Source: Agelaius tricolor (Eukaryota > Chordata > Aves > Passeriformes > Icteridae). Taken from it: 64,000 nucleotides of DNA. Shown here piece after piece: positions 35,127 through 47,360 of the stretch (its first letter is position 1; each line of letters opens with the position of its first letter). The notes beneath the pieces are model-generated. The model was not told where the DNA came from and did no database searches. It saw only the letters and a list, made by a program, of their open reading frames with translations. Both the position numbers and the translations under genes were made by a program. The stretch spans positions 87,073,001 through 87,137,000 of the forward strand of contig JALJCS010000002.1 of assembly GCA_023055355.1 (NCBI GenBank), given 5' to 3'.

Positions 35127-37075
35127 TCATAGGCTCATTGAGGCTGGAAAAGACCTTTGAGAGGGTCGAGTCTGCCATTTGACCAAACACCACCACAGCA
35201 ACTGGACCATGGCCCATGTGCCACATCAAATCAAAGGGACAAAGGAGCAGCCACCTCCCTGATCCTGCTGGGACATTATCCCTCCCTGAGACACAGACTG
35301 GGGTGCCACTGGCCTGCCAGTGACAGGGGCACGTGCTGCCTTGCTTTCAGCTGCTGTCAACCAACATCCAGCTCCTTTCCTGCTGGCCAGCTTTCCAGCC
35401 ACTCTGCCCCCAGCCTGGAGCACTGCCGGGGTTGTTGTGACCCAAGGGTAGGACCTGGTACTTAGCCTTGTTGAATATCAAACAAGTGACCTCAAATCAT
35501 TGATCCAGCCTGTCAAGATCCCACTGCAGAGCATTCCTACCCTCCAGGGGTATCAATACTCTCACCCAACTTGCCATCATCTGCTGACTGACTGAAGGTA
35601 CCCTTGACCCTCTCACCCAGATCATCAGACAAGATATTAAACAGAGCTTAAGCCACTGCTGAGCCCTGGGGGCACCACTGGTTGCTGTCTGCAGGCTGGG
35701 TGTAACTCCATTCACCACCCCTCTCTGGGCCTGGCCATCCAGCCAAGAGTGCCCAAGCCATGGGCTGCCAGCTTCTTCAGGAGAAAGCCATGGGAAACAG
35801 CAAAAAAGGATTTCCTGGAGTCCAGGTGGGTTAATCCACAGCTTTTCCCTCATCTGTGTGGTGGGTCACCTGATCATAGAAGGACATCAAGAAGGATCTG
35901 ATTTTTTTAAACTCATGTATTTTTGGGCCTGATTCCCTGGTAATCCTGTGTGACAGCAAACAAGATGATGTGCTCCATAAGCCTCCTGGGCACTGAGCTC
36001 AGGCTGACAGCACTGTAGTTCCCCAGATCCTCTTTCCAGGTGTTCTCATCACATTTGCTGACCTCCAGCCAATTGGAACCTCCCCAATGTGCCAGGATTG
36101 CTGATAAAGGATGAAGAGTGTCTTTGTCAGCTCTTCCACCAGCTCCCCCAGTACCCTTGGGTGGATCCCAGCCAGCCCCATAGACTTGTGCATGTCTAAA
36201 TGGCTCAGCAGGTCACTAACTATTGTATTTGCAGGGATCCCTGTGGCAGGGAGGAATGATGCATCTGACTTCATCTTATCAGAAGGATAATTAATTACTT
36301 TATTATACTATATTATTCTATATTATATTACACTACATTACATTACATCTAAACTGAATCTGCCAAGCTCAATCTGTGCATCTCAACTGCACACACACAC
36401 TCTTGGCCCTGCTAGGCCAAGGAAACAAAACACCGTCACTTTGGGTAAACAATCTCCATATTGTATTCTACTTTTGCACGAACATAGGCACAGCAAATGA
36501 TAAGAATTGTTTTTCCTTTCTCTGAGGTTCAGAGAATATGAAACCCAGAAATATTCTTGAGAGGAATTGTGCCTTGCTTTTCTCTGTGAAGAGAAATGTG
36601 GCTACACCTACCTCCTCCTGGATTAAAGGGGGTCTGGCCTTCTCCCCATTCCTGACTACCAGCCCAGGGGATGCTTGTGCTGACAATATCAATTGAAGAC
36701 TGCAGCAAAGAAGGCATTAAATACTTCAGCCTTGTCATTCTCCTCAGTGACAATAAGTTATAGAGATATTCCTTAGCCCTCCTTTTCTTGATGATGTATT
36801 TATTAAACACTTTATTATCTTTCACAGCACTGCTTAGACTGAGTTCCAGCTGAGCTTTCACCTTTCTAACTTTTTGTCTACATGACCTAGCATCTTTGAA
36901 TTCTTTCTGAATTGTCTGCCTCTTCTTCTGAAAGTCATAAATTCTCATAAGGTCTCTTCCACACACTCCAGGAACCTCCCAGACTGCCTCCTCTCTGCTG
37001 TGTTGAGTTTCCAGCAGACATCTGACAAGCTAAAGTTTCCCACAAGAACAGGGACCAGAGATCATGAAATGTCAG
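35127..37075 (-). mobile_element. CR1 LINE, internally deleted and split by an LTR
   Basis: A minus-strand CR1 from the ORF2 endonuclease to the 3' end. Near 37060-36975 there is a VGNFSLSDVCWKLNTAERRQ block (GDFNLPDICW in the family) from the endonuclease domain. It jumps to the linker QKVRKVKAQLELSLS and KRRAKEYLYNLLS (about 36966-36740), so part of the endonuclease is deleted. The frame is broken at PLIQEEV by the LTR (36221-36606) and resumes as LLSHLDMHKSMGL and GIHPRVLGELVEEL. Reverse-transcriptase remnants follow to RDLDRLDQ near 35500. The ORF2 C-terminus is mostly lost, and a terminal 3' block (CTCATTGAGGCTGGAAAAGA) is at 35133. Confidence 0.93.
36221..36606 (-). mobile_element. Solo LTR (endogenous retrovirus), nested in CR1
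   Basis: On the minus strand it runs from TGTAGCCACATTTCTC (start at 36606) through an ACAATTCTTATCATTTGCTG block and an AT-rich TAGAATAATATAGTATAATA region with AATAAAG. It ends in AAGTCAGATGCATCATTC and GCAAATACAATA (end at 36221). The core and the end match the LTR at 50.5 kb. Flanks are CR1 coding sequence on both sides. Candidate target duplications ACTAAC (36215-36220) and CCTACC (36607-36612) agree at 4 of 6 bases. No internal viral genes are present, as expected after LTR-LTR recombination. Confidence 0.88.
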
Positions 37076-37618
37076 CCTGCCACTTATAGAGTGCCTTGAT
37101 TGCACCTTCACTGGGATCAAATCTTCTGGGGAATAAACTTACCCACTGATACCCCACATTTCCCTGCACGGCTGGGTTATGGCAGCAAGCTCAAGAAACC
37201 ACTGAATCAGAGCCCTGCAAGTGGCTGGAATGTATCAATTGTACAACTCCTGTATGAGCTGGAAGTATCAATTGTATATGACAGCATGGATTTCACTCTG
37301 AAACCCATTTATTTATTTGAGCAATGACTGCTTCAGTTGAAATCTGCAAACCGTCAGCTTTCCTGGAGGAATCCCTTTCTTGGGTGTGCTTTATCTTATC
37401 ATTTTCCACAACATGTGTTCTACTGTGATAGTACAAGTGTTATCTGGAGAACAGTGTTCCAGTGTTCTGTGGGTGCTCTCCTGCAAACTGAATTTTCCTC
37501 ATCCTCAGTTCTACTGTCACTTAGCAACCAAGAGGATTATCAGTGAAATTCTAACTATTATCTTGTCAAGGACATCAAAATGAAAAATACATAATTAAAT
37601 TGCTGGAGAAAACACCAC

Positions 37619-37671
37619 CTTTTGTTTTTTGTTTGTTTGGTTTATTTGTTTGTTTTTTGTTTGCTTTGCTT
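37619..37671. repeat. GTTT-rich low-complexity tract
   Basis: Irregular TTTG/GTTT units over about 50 bases. Confidence 0.9.
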
Positions 37672-39806
37672 CAGCAAGTAGAAGATGTGCAAAAAATTGC
37701 ATGTGAATTTATACTGCAGTCTAAAGATCTGGAAGATATCTCCAGGAATGGATGCATGTTAATACTCTTTAAGTCAAAAATAGTCTAAAGAGACATGGAG
37801 GTGGATCTACTGGAGACAGAACCATGGCTTAGTGTAATATCACCAGTAATATCCTTCTGATGTTGTGATTTAATCAAATATTCTGTGCACAGATGTCAGG
37901 GACACTTCAGCTACTGAAAAGGTTATGTAGAGGACACTGAAAGATTAGGTCTGTGAAATAATTTTACAGGGTAAAATAGCACACAATGAGTTTGGACAAG
38001 GACATGGAAGAATTGGGTCCCACTGTCTTAACCCATCATTATTGCCTTGTGATTTGACTTCCTGGGTCACCCAGGCCACAGATTATCACTCAGCATTTCT
38101 GTTTAATGCCCATAACTGAGTTAAAAAATATCTTTTCAGGGAGGCAGAATGTCACAGAGGATGCATTTAAAGGGAGATGGCTCTTTAATCAGGTTGTAAA
38201 GAAAGGTTTTCAGTGCTTGATTATCCATTAAAATGTTGCTTTGTTTCCAGTCAGAATTTGCCCAACTTTCAAAAAGACTGAATTCTGTCCTTTTTCTGTT
38301 AAACAATCTTTATAGAGGTCATCTTTTCCTCATGGAAGTATTTATATTCTGTCATCAATTTATCTTCTCACTGTGATTTTTATTAAGCTTCTCTATCAAT
38401 CTTTTTTAGTCTTTCTCCCTAGTGCTATCTCCAACCTATCCCTACACTGTTTTTGAACCTTTGTTTCTTGGAAACTATAGAAAAGGAACATGAAAAATCC
38501 CCAAACTTTGCAGTGGGTGAAAGTCATTGTTCTTCAAATGGAAACCTTAGCACTGAGCTCAGTATCCTCCACTGAGTTCCTCAGGCAGAGGTAAATACTT
38601 TAGAGCTTTTCCTGATTAGCATTTCCTTTGCACAGCTGGGAATGGGGTTTGGTCCCCTCAGTGATTTATTACAAAAAGAGTCAGTGTTCATCTGCTTGCC
38701 CTCAGGGAACTCTGAGCTGCCTTTTTTAAACACACAGTTCTTTATTATGAAACTGCAACTCAGGCACTGTGATGAACCTTATTGTGCCTGTGTTAAATAA
38801 CATCTTGCAGGAATTCAGCTTGCATATGTTCTAGATCACACTATATTTGATCTAGAAACTTTGAGAAACTTATCAGGTTTTGGGTCATTCTGCAACTTTA
38901 CTCTTTACCATTTTATCGTTTCTCCTGGCTAATAAATAATGACCATGGAATATAAATCTAGAATGGACTTCAGTAGGTCATCTGAACTGCACTGCACAGG
39001 CAATTTTAAAGAAAAGCCCAAGCAAGTGAGGTTCAGTGTCTGCTCTGTCTTCTGACTGAAGACATTCCAGCTTCCCAGTCAGCAGCCCACAAGGGCAGGG
39101 GAAGCTATGGCCAGCACTTCCCTCTGTCCATCTTCAGTTCTTGGCACAGGCTATCAGGCACTTGCTTACACTTGGAGGTGGCTTCAGTGCCTGTCTCCAG
39201 CAAGGTCTCAGCTCCTGCTTTTGAAGCTGGAGACCTTCAGTGGCCTCATGGCAGCTCAGCTGTCCCCTGGGACTCTGTTGGGATGGAAGACAAAATTTGA
39301 GACAGACAAGCAGCTCCCTCAAGATGCAGCTCCTGTATCTCAGAAAGCAGCAGCTCAAGCAGACAAAGCTTTCCATGAGAGGAGGTAGTTGATATCAGAG
39401 TTGTTGATATCACAGCAGAGAGCTGGGCAGGGGCACTGCAGCCTTGGGCCACACAACTGAAATTGATCTTAATGTTTCCTACAGAAATCCATGTGCTGAA
39501 GGGTAACTGGTTCTGATAGAGTTGTTTCTTATTAAATAGGACAAAAAATGAGCAGACAAAACCATCTTGGAGCATATCTGTAGTTCAGGGTAATATTAAA
39601 TAAAGAAAAAGCAAAAGAAGGCTTTTATCTCCATTTTCAATCACATTAAGAGCAGTTAAGCTACCTTCAGAAGCCTTGAGGCCTCTGAGAAGAAAATGTT
39701 GCTGTCTCCTTTCTGCAGGCTGGGATCCAAAAGGCTCAGAGATAAGCTCACCTGGGGGTGTCACACAATTGTCATTAAGCATTAGTTGTGAAAAGACCCT
39801 CAGGTG

Positions 39807-39862
39807 TCTGACTTTCCTTTCTCTGCTCTGCTCAGGTCTGACTTTCATTTCTCTGCACTGCT
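39807..39862 (+). repeat. 30-bp-period two-copy duplication
   Basis: Two 26-base copies begin TCTGACTTTC (39807 and 39837), differ at 2 positions, and are separated by CAGG. Confidence 0.9.
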
Positions 39863-40391
39863 GAATAGATTATTCCTTCATTTATTCAGAAAATGCACAG
39901 AGTTGCTGTCACCAGCAAATGATTCATTTCATCTCCTATTTGTAGCCACATACATGATAAAATTAATCTGTATACAAGAACTCATGGGACAATGTCTACT
40001 CATGTGTACAATGATATCATAGTAGCAACAGGTTTCCAACATATTTTCCTGATTTCTTGCCACCAAAGGCTTGGCTGTCATTTATTCTCTGCTTGCTTTC
40101 TTGTTTCCTGCTGCCTGACTCTGAGATTCTTGTCCCACTAATCAGGAAAGAAGGCCATGCTGACAGATTTCTCTGGCTAAAATGTTGGTAGATTACCCTA
40201 AGCTAAATCACCTGGATTCTTTTTGGGATGCAGTTGGTATAAAAGGAACATGCAACATTAGGCAATATTTGAAGTCTACCAACTGCACACCTCTTTGCTT
40301 TCATCTGATCTTCTCACTTCTGGTTTTTTGTGCCTTCAGGAGCCTGGGAACTATTCTGAACTCTCTTCCTTCTGCTTTGGAGTTTTTTTAA

Positions 40392-40985
40392 TGTGATGGA
40401 TTATTCCTGGCTGGACACCAGGTGCCCACCAAAGCAGCTCAGCCATTCCCCTCCTCAGATGGACAAGATAGAGAAAAATAAGGCAAAATCTCGTGGGTGC
40501 AGATAAGGGCAGGGAAAGACAACTGACCAGTTACTGTCATGGGCAAAACATGGGGTAATTAGTCTAATTTATTACCAACCAAAGCAGGATAATGAGAAAT
40601 AGAACTAAAGCTTAAAACATTTTCTCCCCAGCCCTTCCTTCTTCCTTGGGCTCAATTTCACTGCTATTTTCTCTACCTCCTCCCAGCCAGCAGCACCCAG
40701 GGACAGGGAGTGGGGATTGAGGTCAGTTTGTCACATATTGTCTCTGCTGCTCCTTCCTTCTCTGGAGGACTCCTCACACTCCTTCCCTGCTCCAGTGTGG
40801 GGTCTCTGCCATGGGACACTCCTGCAGTTCTTCACAAAGTCTCCAATGTGGATCCCACCCATGGGGTGCAGTCCTTCAGGAGCAGGCTGCTCCAGCAAGG
40901 ATCCCCCATGGGCTCACAAGCCCTGCAGCAAACCTGCTCCAGCCTGGGCTCCTCTCTCCACAGGGCCCCAGAAGAAGGATCAGTA
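40392..40985 (+). mobile_element. ERVL-type LTR, 5' and central part
   Basis: It starts TGTGATGGATTATTCC, with CCACCAAAGCAGCTC, then CTAATTTATTACCAACCAAA and CTCAATTTCACTGC. It continues into the distinctive block of repeated ..TCCAATGTGG.. / CTGCTCCAGC phrases (TCCTTCAGGAGCAGGCTGCT). This order matches a widespread bird LTR I recall as ERVL-related. The 3' end is missing after about 40985. It is non-coding; the frames seen through it on both strands are accidental. Confidence 0.75.
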
Positions 40986-42614
40986 GTGAAACACACCACA
41001 GCACTACAAGCTAGCAATAGAGCCACTTTAACCCTTTGCCCATTTATGTCTTTCCACTGTTTACTGATTCTGATGGGTTTAAGTCCTTTGTGTGAAGTTG
41101 TATTTCCTCATCCTCTCAGTAACTTTTGGAAGCTCCTAAGGATCTTCATAGGTCTAGAAATCCTGGAAGACCATGATTAGCCATCAGGTACTAAATACCT
41201 ATACAAACCAACTCAAATAATGTGTGTGCCATCCTACTGATTGCCTAAATTGACTCCTACAGTGAAACGAGAAGACAAGATTCTGTGGCTGTTGTTCTTT
41301 CCACAGCATGACAAATACACCGTGAAACAGCAGCACAGGGGCAGATAGCAATAATATTACAGATAAAGGGACATAGCAAATGGTGAGGGGTCCATGTGTA
41401 GGGGTGATCCTTATTCCTGTTTATATTCCTGACCCTATTCCTGTTTATATATTCCTGTTCCATATATATGGCAGCTGCATTTTCCCCAGGATGGCCCATG
41501 CTGCCTCAAACCAAGACTTCCAAAACATGGTGGGAGATAAAAATTTCCTTCGTGGGATGACAATTTGGTACTTTTTCCTGCCCTTTCAATCCGTGTTCCT
41601 GTACTGCTTGTGATGTTGAAAAACAGGGTGGGAATTTTAACATTCTCCCTGTATGTATTTATGAAACATGAAATAAATTAAAATCATCACTTCTATGCCA
41701 TGGGCTGAGGCTCACAAATTGCCTGAATGGTGCCCTCATTTTCAGCATCATCAGTGAAAGAAGCAATATGACAGCTCATAAACTGTTCCCATCCCTTTTT
41801 GGTAGTGGTTGAACAACAAAGAAAGAGCAACTGATGTTCTCACAGTAAACATTTTGTTCAGTATTTAAACATCAAGGCCTAAATTTTTAACATGGTGCAG
41901 AAATCTTCAGCTATGTGCCTCCTGTGAAAAGTAATAGGAGGCATGGAACTAAATCCCACCACACCACATTTAATATTTATCCCTAAAGGGTCCTTCTGCT
42001 GCTGAAGAGATTTGAGCACAGAGCACTTGCTCAGGCTTTTGAATGCATTTCAGTATCACCTAGCTGATTATGCAGTTTGCAAAGAGCACATTAACTTTAT
42101 GCCTTGCAGTGCATATGGAGGGGAGGGGGAAGCAAAATAGTTGTGCTAGGCTGCAGGCAACAAAAGACGTTTGTAGGATTTAAAAGATTATCAGAGTTAA
42201 TCAATCCAGCCTAAATAATTTAATATACTAATCTGACAGGGCTAGATAAAATATCAAGGAACTAACAGAGCCCATTTATTTACCATCCTCTATTCTTAGA
42301 TCTTGGCCACCAAACAGGTTTCTATTTATGCTATCTTTAATTTAAGCTCCTCTTTGTGCCTATGCAACCTCTGTGCTCAGGTTTTCATCAAATCTCTGAA
42401 GAGGCAATGGCACACACTTGTTCCATGCTAAAATGTTTGAGTCAGTTGAAAAATGGTCCCCAAGTCCCTCTCCTATCTGGGGAAAGCTGTTCTGTATTCC
42501 TCACAGTGTACTTTCCCCTCTGCTCTTCCTGAGCAGTGTAATTCTCTTGGGGGAGGAAAACCTACAGCCACTGCTGTCCCCCAGACTGCTGGGATAGAGA
42601 GAAAGAAGAGGCTG

Positions 42615-42662
42615 GTGCCCTTCATGGTGCCTCTGCATGTGCCCTTCATGGTGCCTCTGCAC
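42615..42662 (+). repeat. 24-bp two-copy tandem duplication
   Basis: GTGCCCTTCATGGTGCCTCT plus GCAT/GCAC, twice in direct succession with one mismatch at the end. The unit is a multiple of three and appears as VPFMVPLH twice in an overlapping frame, but that frame shows no sign of being a gene. Confidence 0.95.
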
Positions 42663-43565
42663 CCTGTGCTGCAGTGCTGGCAGTGCAGCAGTGCATTGAG
42701 GACACAGGAGTGCCCCAGGGGCACTGGGGTTCAGGGGGGGTCAGGGGAGGCTGTTTGCTGCTGTCCCACCATGTAGGCCATGGGTTCTCCCACTGGTTCC
42801 TTTGTCCTACAGATAAATGGTGTGAGAAATAGGGTTTCTACCATTTCCCATCCTGTGCTTTCCTTCCCCAAACTGCTGGGTGAAAAACCCTCATGGTCAG
42901 GGGATGCTTCCCTGGGCACACCTCAGGTGTAAGCTCAGTATGGACTATTTACAAGTGTGGTCTCAAAGCTGCATTCAGCAGAGCAGGCACAGTCCACTGC
43001 CTCATGTTGTGAAAGATCCCATGGGAAGCTTTGCCCAGCTTTTCTCTCCTTGGAAGGAATTTTGTTTCCAACAATTCTGCTTTTGAGCCCATACCCAGAA
43101 GGAATCAGATGACAAATGCAGACTGGTGAAGGAAGTTTTACAGGGCTACAGCTGATTAATGAGATGAAATAGTTAAAACAGTATAAGGACTATTACCTAG
43201 TAACTAGCTGAGCCAGTGATTTATTAGTTAAGAGATTCAGGAATTAAAAATTTCCATAATCTGATTAGGATTATCTGTGGATTGCTAAATGATATTTATT
43301 GGAAACTCTGAGACAGACTTTATAATTATGATGAATTTTCAGTATAAAAACATAAAAGTAACGAACATTGAGGCATATGGCAAAGTGGGAGAGGGCATTT
43401 AGTGGATCTACTTACCCCAGAGTATCTAACCAGAATATTTCAGGGTATGAATACTTCATCATTATGCCTATAATATTTTAAGACATATGACATAATGATA
43501 TATGATTCCTATGTGACCCTCAAAATGAGCAATTTTAGAAATTTTTCATGAATAAATATACAAGT

Positions 43566-43626
43566 TTTTGGATTGGACACCTCGTGGAGGTGTGCAATCC
43601 AAAATGCCAAGTATTACAATTGTAAT
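43566..43626. repeat. Near-perfect 18-bp hairpin followed by a 14-bp palindrome
   Basis: TTTTGGATTGGACACCTC (43566-43583), loop GTG, then an 18-base right arm (43587-43604) pairing at 17 of 18 positions. Nine bases later ATTACAATTGTAAT (43613-43626) is a perfect palindrome. Weaker complementarity continues outward from the hairpin. It could be a foldback or miniature transposon relic or a structured RNA segment. I cannot assign a family. Confidence 0.9.
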
Positions 43627-46600
43627 GTTAGATACTGGGTGATTTTCCCATACAAGGGAGTCTGTTGGGCTTGTCCCTCAGTGCAGGGTGGTTACAAGAG
43701 GATAAGGTGGGAAGGGGAGGGCTGATCCCACATGGAGGTTCCAGAAGACTTCCTTCCTTCCTCCTGACTTATTTCCATAGGTTGGCTATGCCTGCAAGCC
43801 AGGTCAGCCTTTCTATCTTGAGGTGGAGCCAAGAGACTTCTAAGACATACCACTAATCTTTCAGTCTGATTCTCTTATGTATCTGATAAAAATCTGATAA
43901 AATAAAATTATCTTCAGTGGCAATGCTTGCAGCAATGAATAAAAAGGAATATGAACTGCAGTTCTGCTGCTAAGGTAGAGACCTGATATGGGATCTGCCA
44001 AATAATGAATAAAAAGCAGTGGGAATCAGATTTAACCTCTGCAGCTGCATTTTTTTAATCACTGCTCATAACTGTGTAGCATGCTTTATTTCATTTTGTA
44101 TATGGTGTTTCTTATATGCTCCCCTTAGCAACTGACAGAAAGAACAGGACATGGTCCTGTATATCCAACTGTGTTAGGGCTTTACTGAGCATTTGTAGGT
44201 ACATTTGTGATTTGTGAGAGCACCACTTTGCTTTGGGGCAGCACAATGAACAGCACCCCTGCAAAACTCTACAGGAACCTGCGTGAAGGCAGCAAAGGGG
44301 GGGCTGCTGTGGACCAGGGGCTGGCTGAAGCTGGAATATTTTTATGGAGGATATTGCCAATATCTCATTGTTCTACAGTCACCTCCCTGCAATGACAAAA
44401 GGCTGAGGAATAATAATGGAGTTAAAGAAACAACAAACAATGCAAAACTACCTCTGAAAAAAAAAATGCGTGTGTGAAACCGGAGAGCAAAATCCCCCAC
44501 TAAGTTCACTACTGAATTATTTATCTGAATTTTCATTGTTGTGGTTGAATTGAGTCTTTGGACTCAGCCATATGCACTGAAAGTTGCTTGCTGAATGCCC
44601 TCAAAAGTGCTCTGAAGAAGTGGTCATGATACATTGCAAATCCTCCTTTGCTCCTGTCTCTCCTGTCTTGTTCTGCACAGGAAATAAGTTGCTGCATTCT
44701 TTCTGGCATGTGGCATTTCAGAGGGGTGGGTGGAAAATAAGTCAGAATAAAAGCAAATTTAAAAAGATCTTATATAGTGGTATGTAGCTAAACCCCTATG
44801 TTTTGCATTAATGAGTACTTCTTACTTTTAGCTAAAATCAACCACATAACCAATCTGTTGAGAATAATATTGTGATTTCCTTGGTAAGTTGAAAAGGTGT
44901 GACCTGAGGAAGTTCTCTGAAAGTCACATGATGATTTATTGTTAAAAACTGAAGAAACTGAAAAGCACAGCAGAAATTTCGATAGATGGTTACTCTCAAG
45001 CCACCTTTTAATTTGTAAGGTGTTGTTCTCTGCAAAGGAGGTGTGATTGTTGTGTCAGACAGGTAGGCCATCATACACAATGAGGAAGCAGCCCTGACAT
45101 GATGAAGGCCTGTTGAACAAGAGTAAAACATCAGTCAGAGCTGACAGCAAAAATTAGGAAAACCTCTAGTTGCAATATCTTCTCTTAGGGTTGCTGGTTG
45201 GAGATGTGGAAAATTTTTAGGGAGGCAGTGAAAAATTCAACCCTTAAGGGAATAAGGAAACTGCAAATTTAAAAGCTAATTTGGTCAAAGCTCTAGTGAA
45301 ATTGTGTTTCTTGGGCTCTGTAACTATCTAATAAAATTAAATGTCCATTTTAACCCAATTAATTTATTTTTATTTGTTTTAAATGAGTTTTTAACTATAA
45401 ATCATAATAACTTTCATCTAAAACAATGAAAGTTGTACTCCTGCAATCACCTGCTAGAATTGCCAATCCAGTGTTAATTTCTTATTTTGTTAAAGGTGTT
45501 TACATTGACTGTAGCAACTTGTTATTGCCACAAAGTGTAAATGCTTTAGGGTACTTGTCTGCCTCCATGTCACTGGAGAAAAATCACAAAAGTATTTAGC
45601 TGGAAAGACCTCAATACTAAAATAGAAACAAGTGAACACAGACTGTGCCTGGCAAGCACTACCGTAGGAGCAAACACAGAATGTGATCAAAATTGTGATG
45701 GATGTAATGACAGAAGATGTTGCTTTGATGAGGGGTTAACCTTTGACCATCTCATGTGAAACACATTTTTATCTCTATATTGCTGGCAAAAGGGTAAGTT
45801 CTTTGCTAACTCCAGCACTTATCCCCCTCCAGTTGATTGCAATGAACATCTGGCAGATTCATGTCTCATGAAAATGTAAAGTTTTTTTCTTGAAATGTTT
45901 TATTTCTCATTGTTTCTCAGCTTGTACAAAATGATTTTGCTCAGTAGTTATATCTGCATCGTTTTTTGTTGCATTTGAGGCATCATTAGCCAAGTTGAGG
46001 TAGTGAATTAAAGGGCTTGTTGCCAAAATTTAATATCCTGAATTTCACTTTGCATAAAACATGAATTAACATGAAGTTTTCAAGGTGCAAGTCTTCTGGA
46101 TAGAACTACCGCTCCTTCCCAAGAAAATACATGAGTTTTCTACCTGTGTTTGGTGTGTGAGGAGAGTTTCTGTGATGTTGCATAAGGCATTGCCTTCGCA
46201 AAATAATGAGGGGAAAACTGACCCTGTTTCTTCTGAAGATCTAGCAAAGTCAATCAGAGTTGTCTTGATTAGATGGCAAGAAGTATAATTGCTGTTGGAG
46301 TGTAACATCCTCACTGATTGCTGACTGTGTAAATGTGAGGGGTTGATAAAACACCCTGGCAGCACAGTGGGCCTTAACTCTCTGCAGTTTTTCTGGAATT
46401 TTAAAGTATGTGGATGTGATTGGTAAACAACAGTATTGAAGCAAGTTATTCAGCTGCATGATGCACTTCTAGCACCTTATACAAGCTAACCAAAACTTTA
46501 ATAAAGGACAGATTTGTGAATGCCACCCTGTGCAGGCTGAGGGAGCAGCCCACACTCATTGATTTGTAGGGATTGGACCCAGGAGCTTTCTTCCCTGCAT

Positions 46601-46839
46601 GGGCCAAAACTGACATTGTAAAAGGTCAGAGGGAGTGTCCAAGGCACAGAGCTGTAGAATTCATGTTAGAGGCTGCTCCTGTGAGTAAGGCAACAAACCT
46701 CAGGTCACTTGTGACTTCAACAAATCCTCTGTGATCTTTCTCAAATGAGGCTTTTCATACTTTAGCACTCCTAAAGTGATACAGCTGTACCAGGAGTCTT
46801 CTGTTCTCAGTACTCTGATGCTTGGCCTCAGAAGGATGG

Positions 46840-47360
46840 AAGTTAAAGGTAATTAAATTGCATCTGGGAGTTCATATCCTGTTGTTAATGAAGAACTGCC
46901 CTCCTTGGTTTTGCAGGCTGAAGTCTCAAGTCTCCCTTTAACACACCTGTACAGATTATTTTCATTTTTTGAGGGTTTGACAGATGTCACAAACTAAAAA
47001 TCCTCCCATCCCCGGGCATGACTTGATTAACTTTAGTCTGAGGTTATTTTTAAACCTCATTTTACACTGCTTCTTGTCAGTGGTGACAATTCATTATGAT
47101 AATGAAGGTTAATAGAGAGGCAGTTTTTTCCATCAACCATGAGAGGTGATCTTTAATTTCTGTCTAGAACCCTTATAAAAATTTTCATTTTCCTTGAATG
47201 GCAGACATCATATTAATAACAATTATGGAAAGGGAATTTCTGAAGAGAAGTACATTAATATCAGCATCAATATTAGCCAGAAGATTAAACAAAAAAATTA
47301 GTCAGTGAAAAGCAAGGCAAGAAGATAATGGTTATGCCTTGAAAAATAAAAATGTAGTAG
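46840..47360. other. Candidate conserved non-coding element
   Basis: An AT-rich, CpG-poor block with several developmental-type motifs: GTTTGACAGATGTCACA (TGACAG Meis/TGIF-like core, near 46976), GATTAACTTTAGTCTG, and TAATGAAGGTTAATAG. It has no repeats and no long frame. Classification rests on motif style only. Confidence 0.2.

Larger units (their letters stand above)
37076..40391. other. Unique sequence, no gene recognised
   Basis: It contains a GTTT-rich tract at 37619-37671 and a 30-bp-period duplication at 39807-39862. The frames near 39.1-39.6 kb on both strands have no recognised domain. Confidence 0.5.

Noticed and set aside
40710..41180. 156-codon plus frame
   Set aside because: Most of it lies inside the non-coding LTR at 40392-40985, and the reverse strand is also open there.
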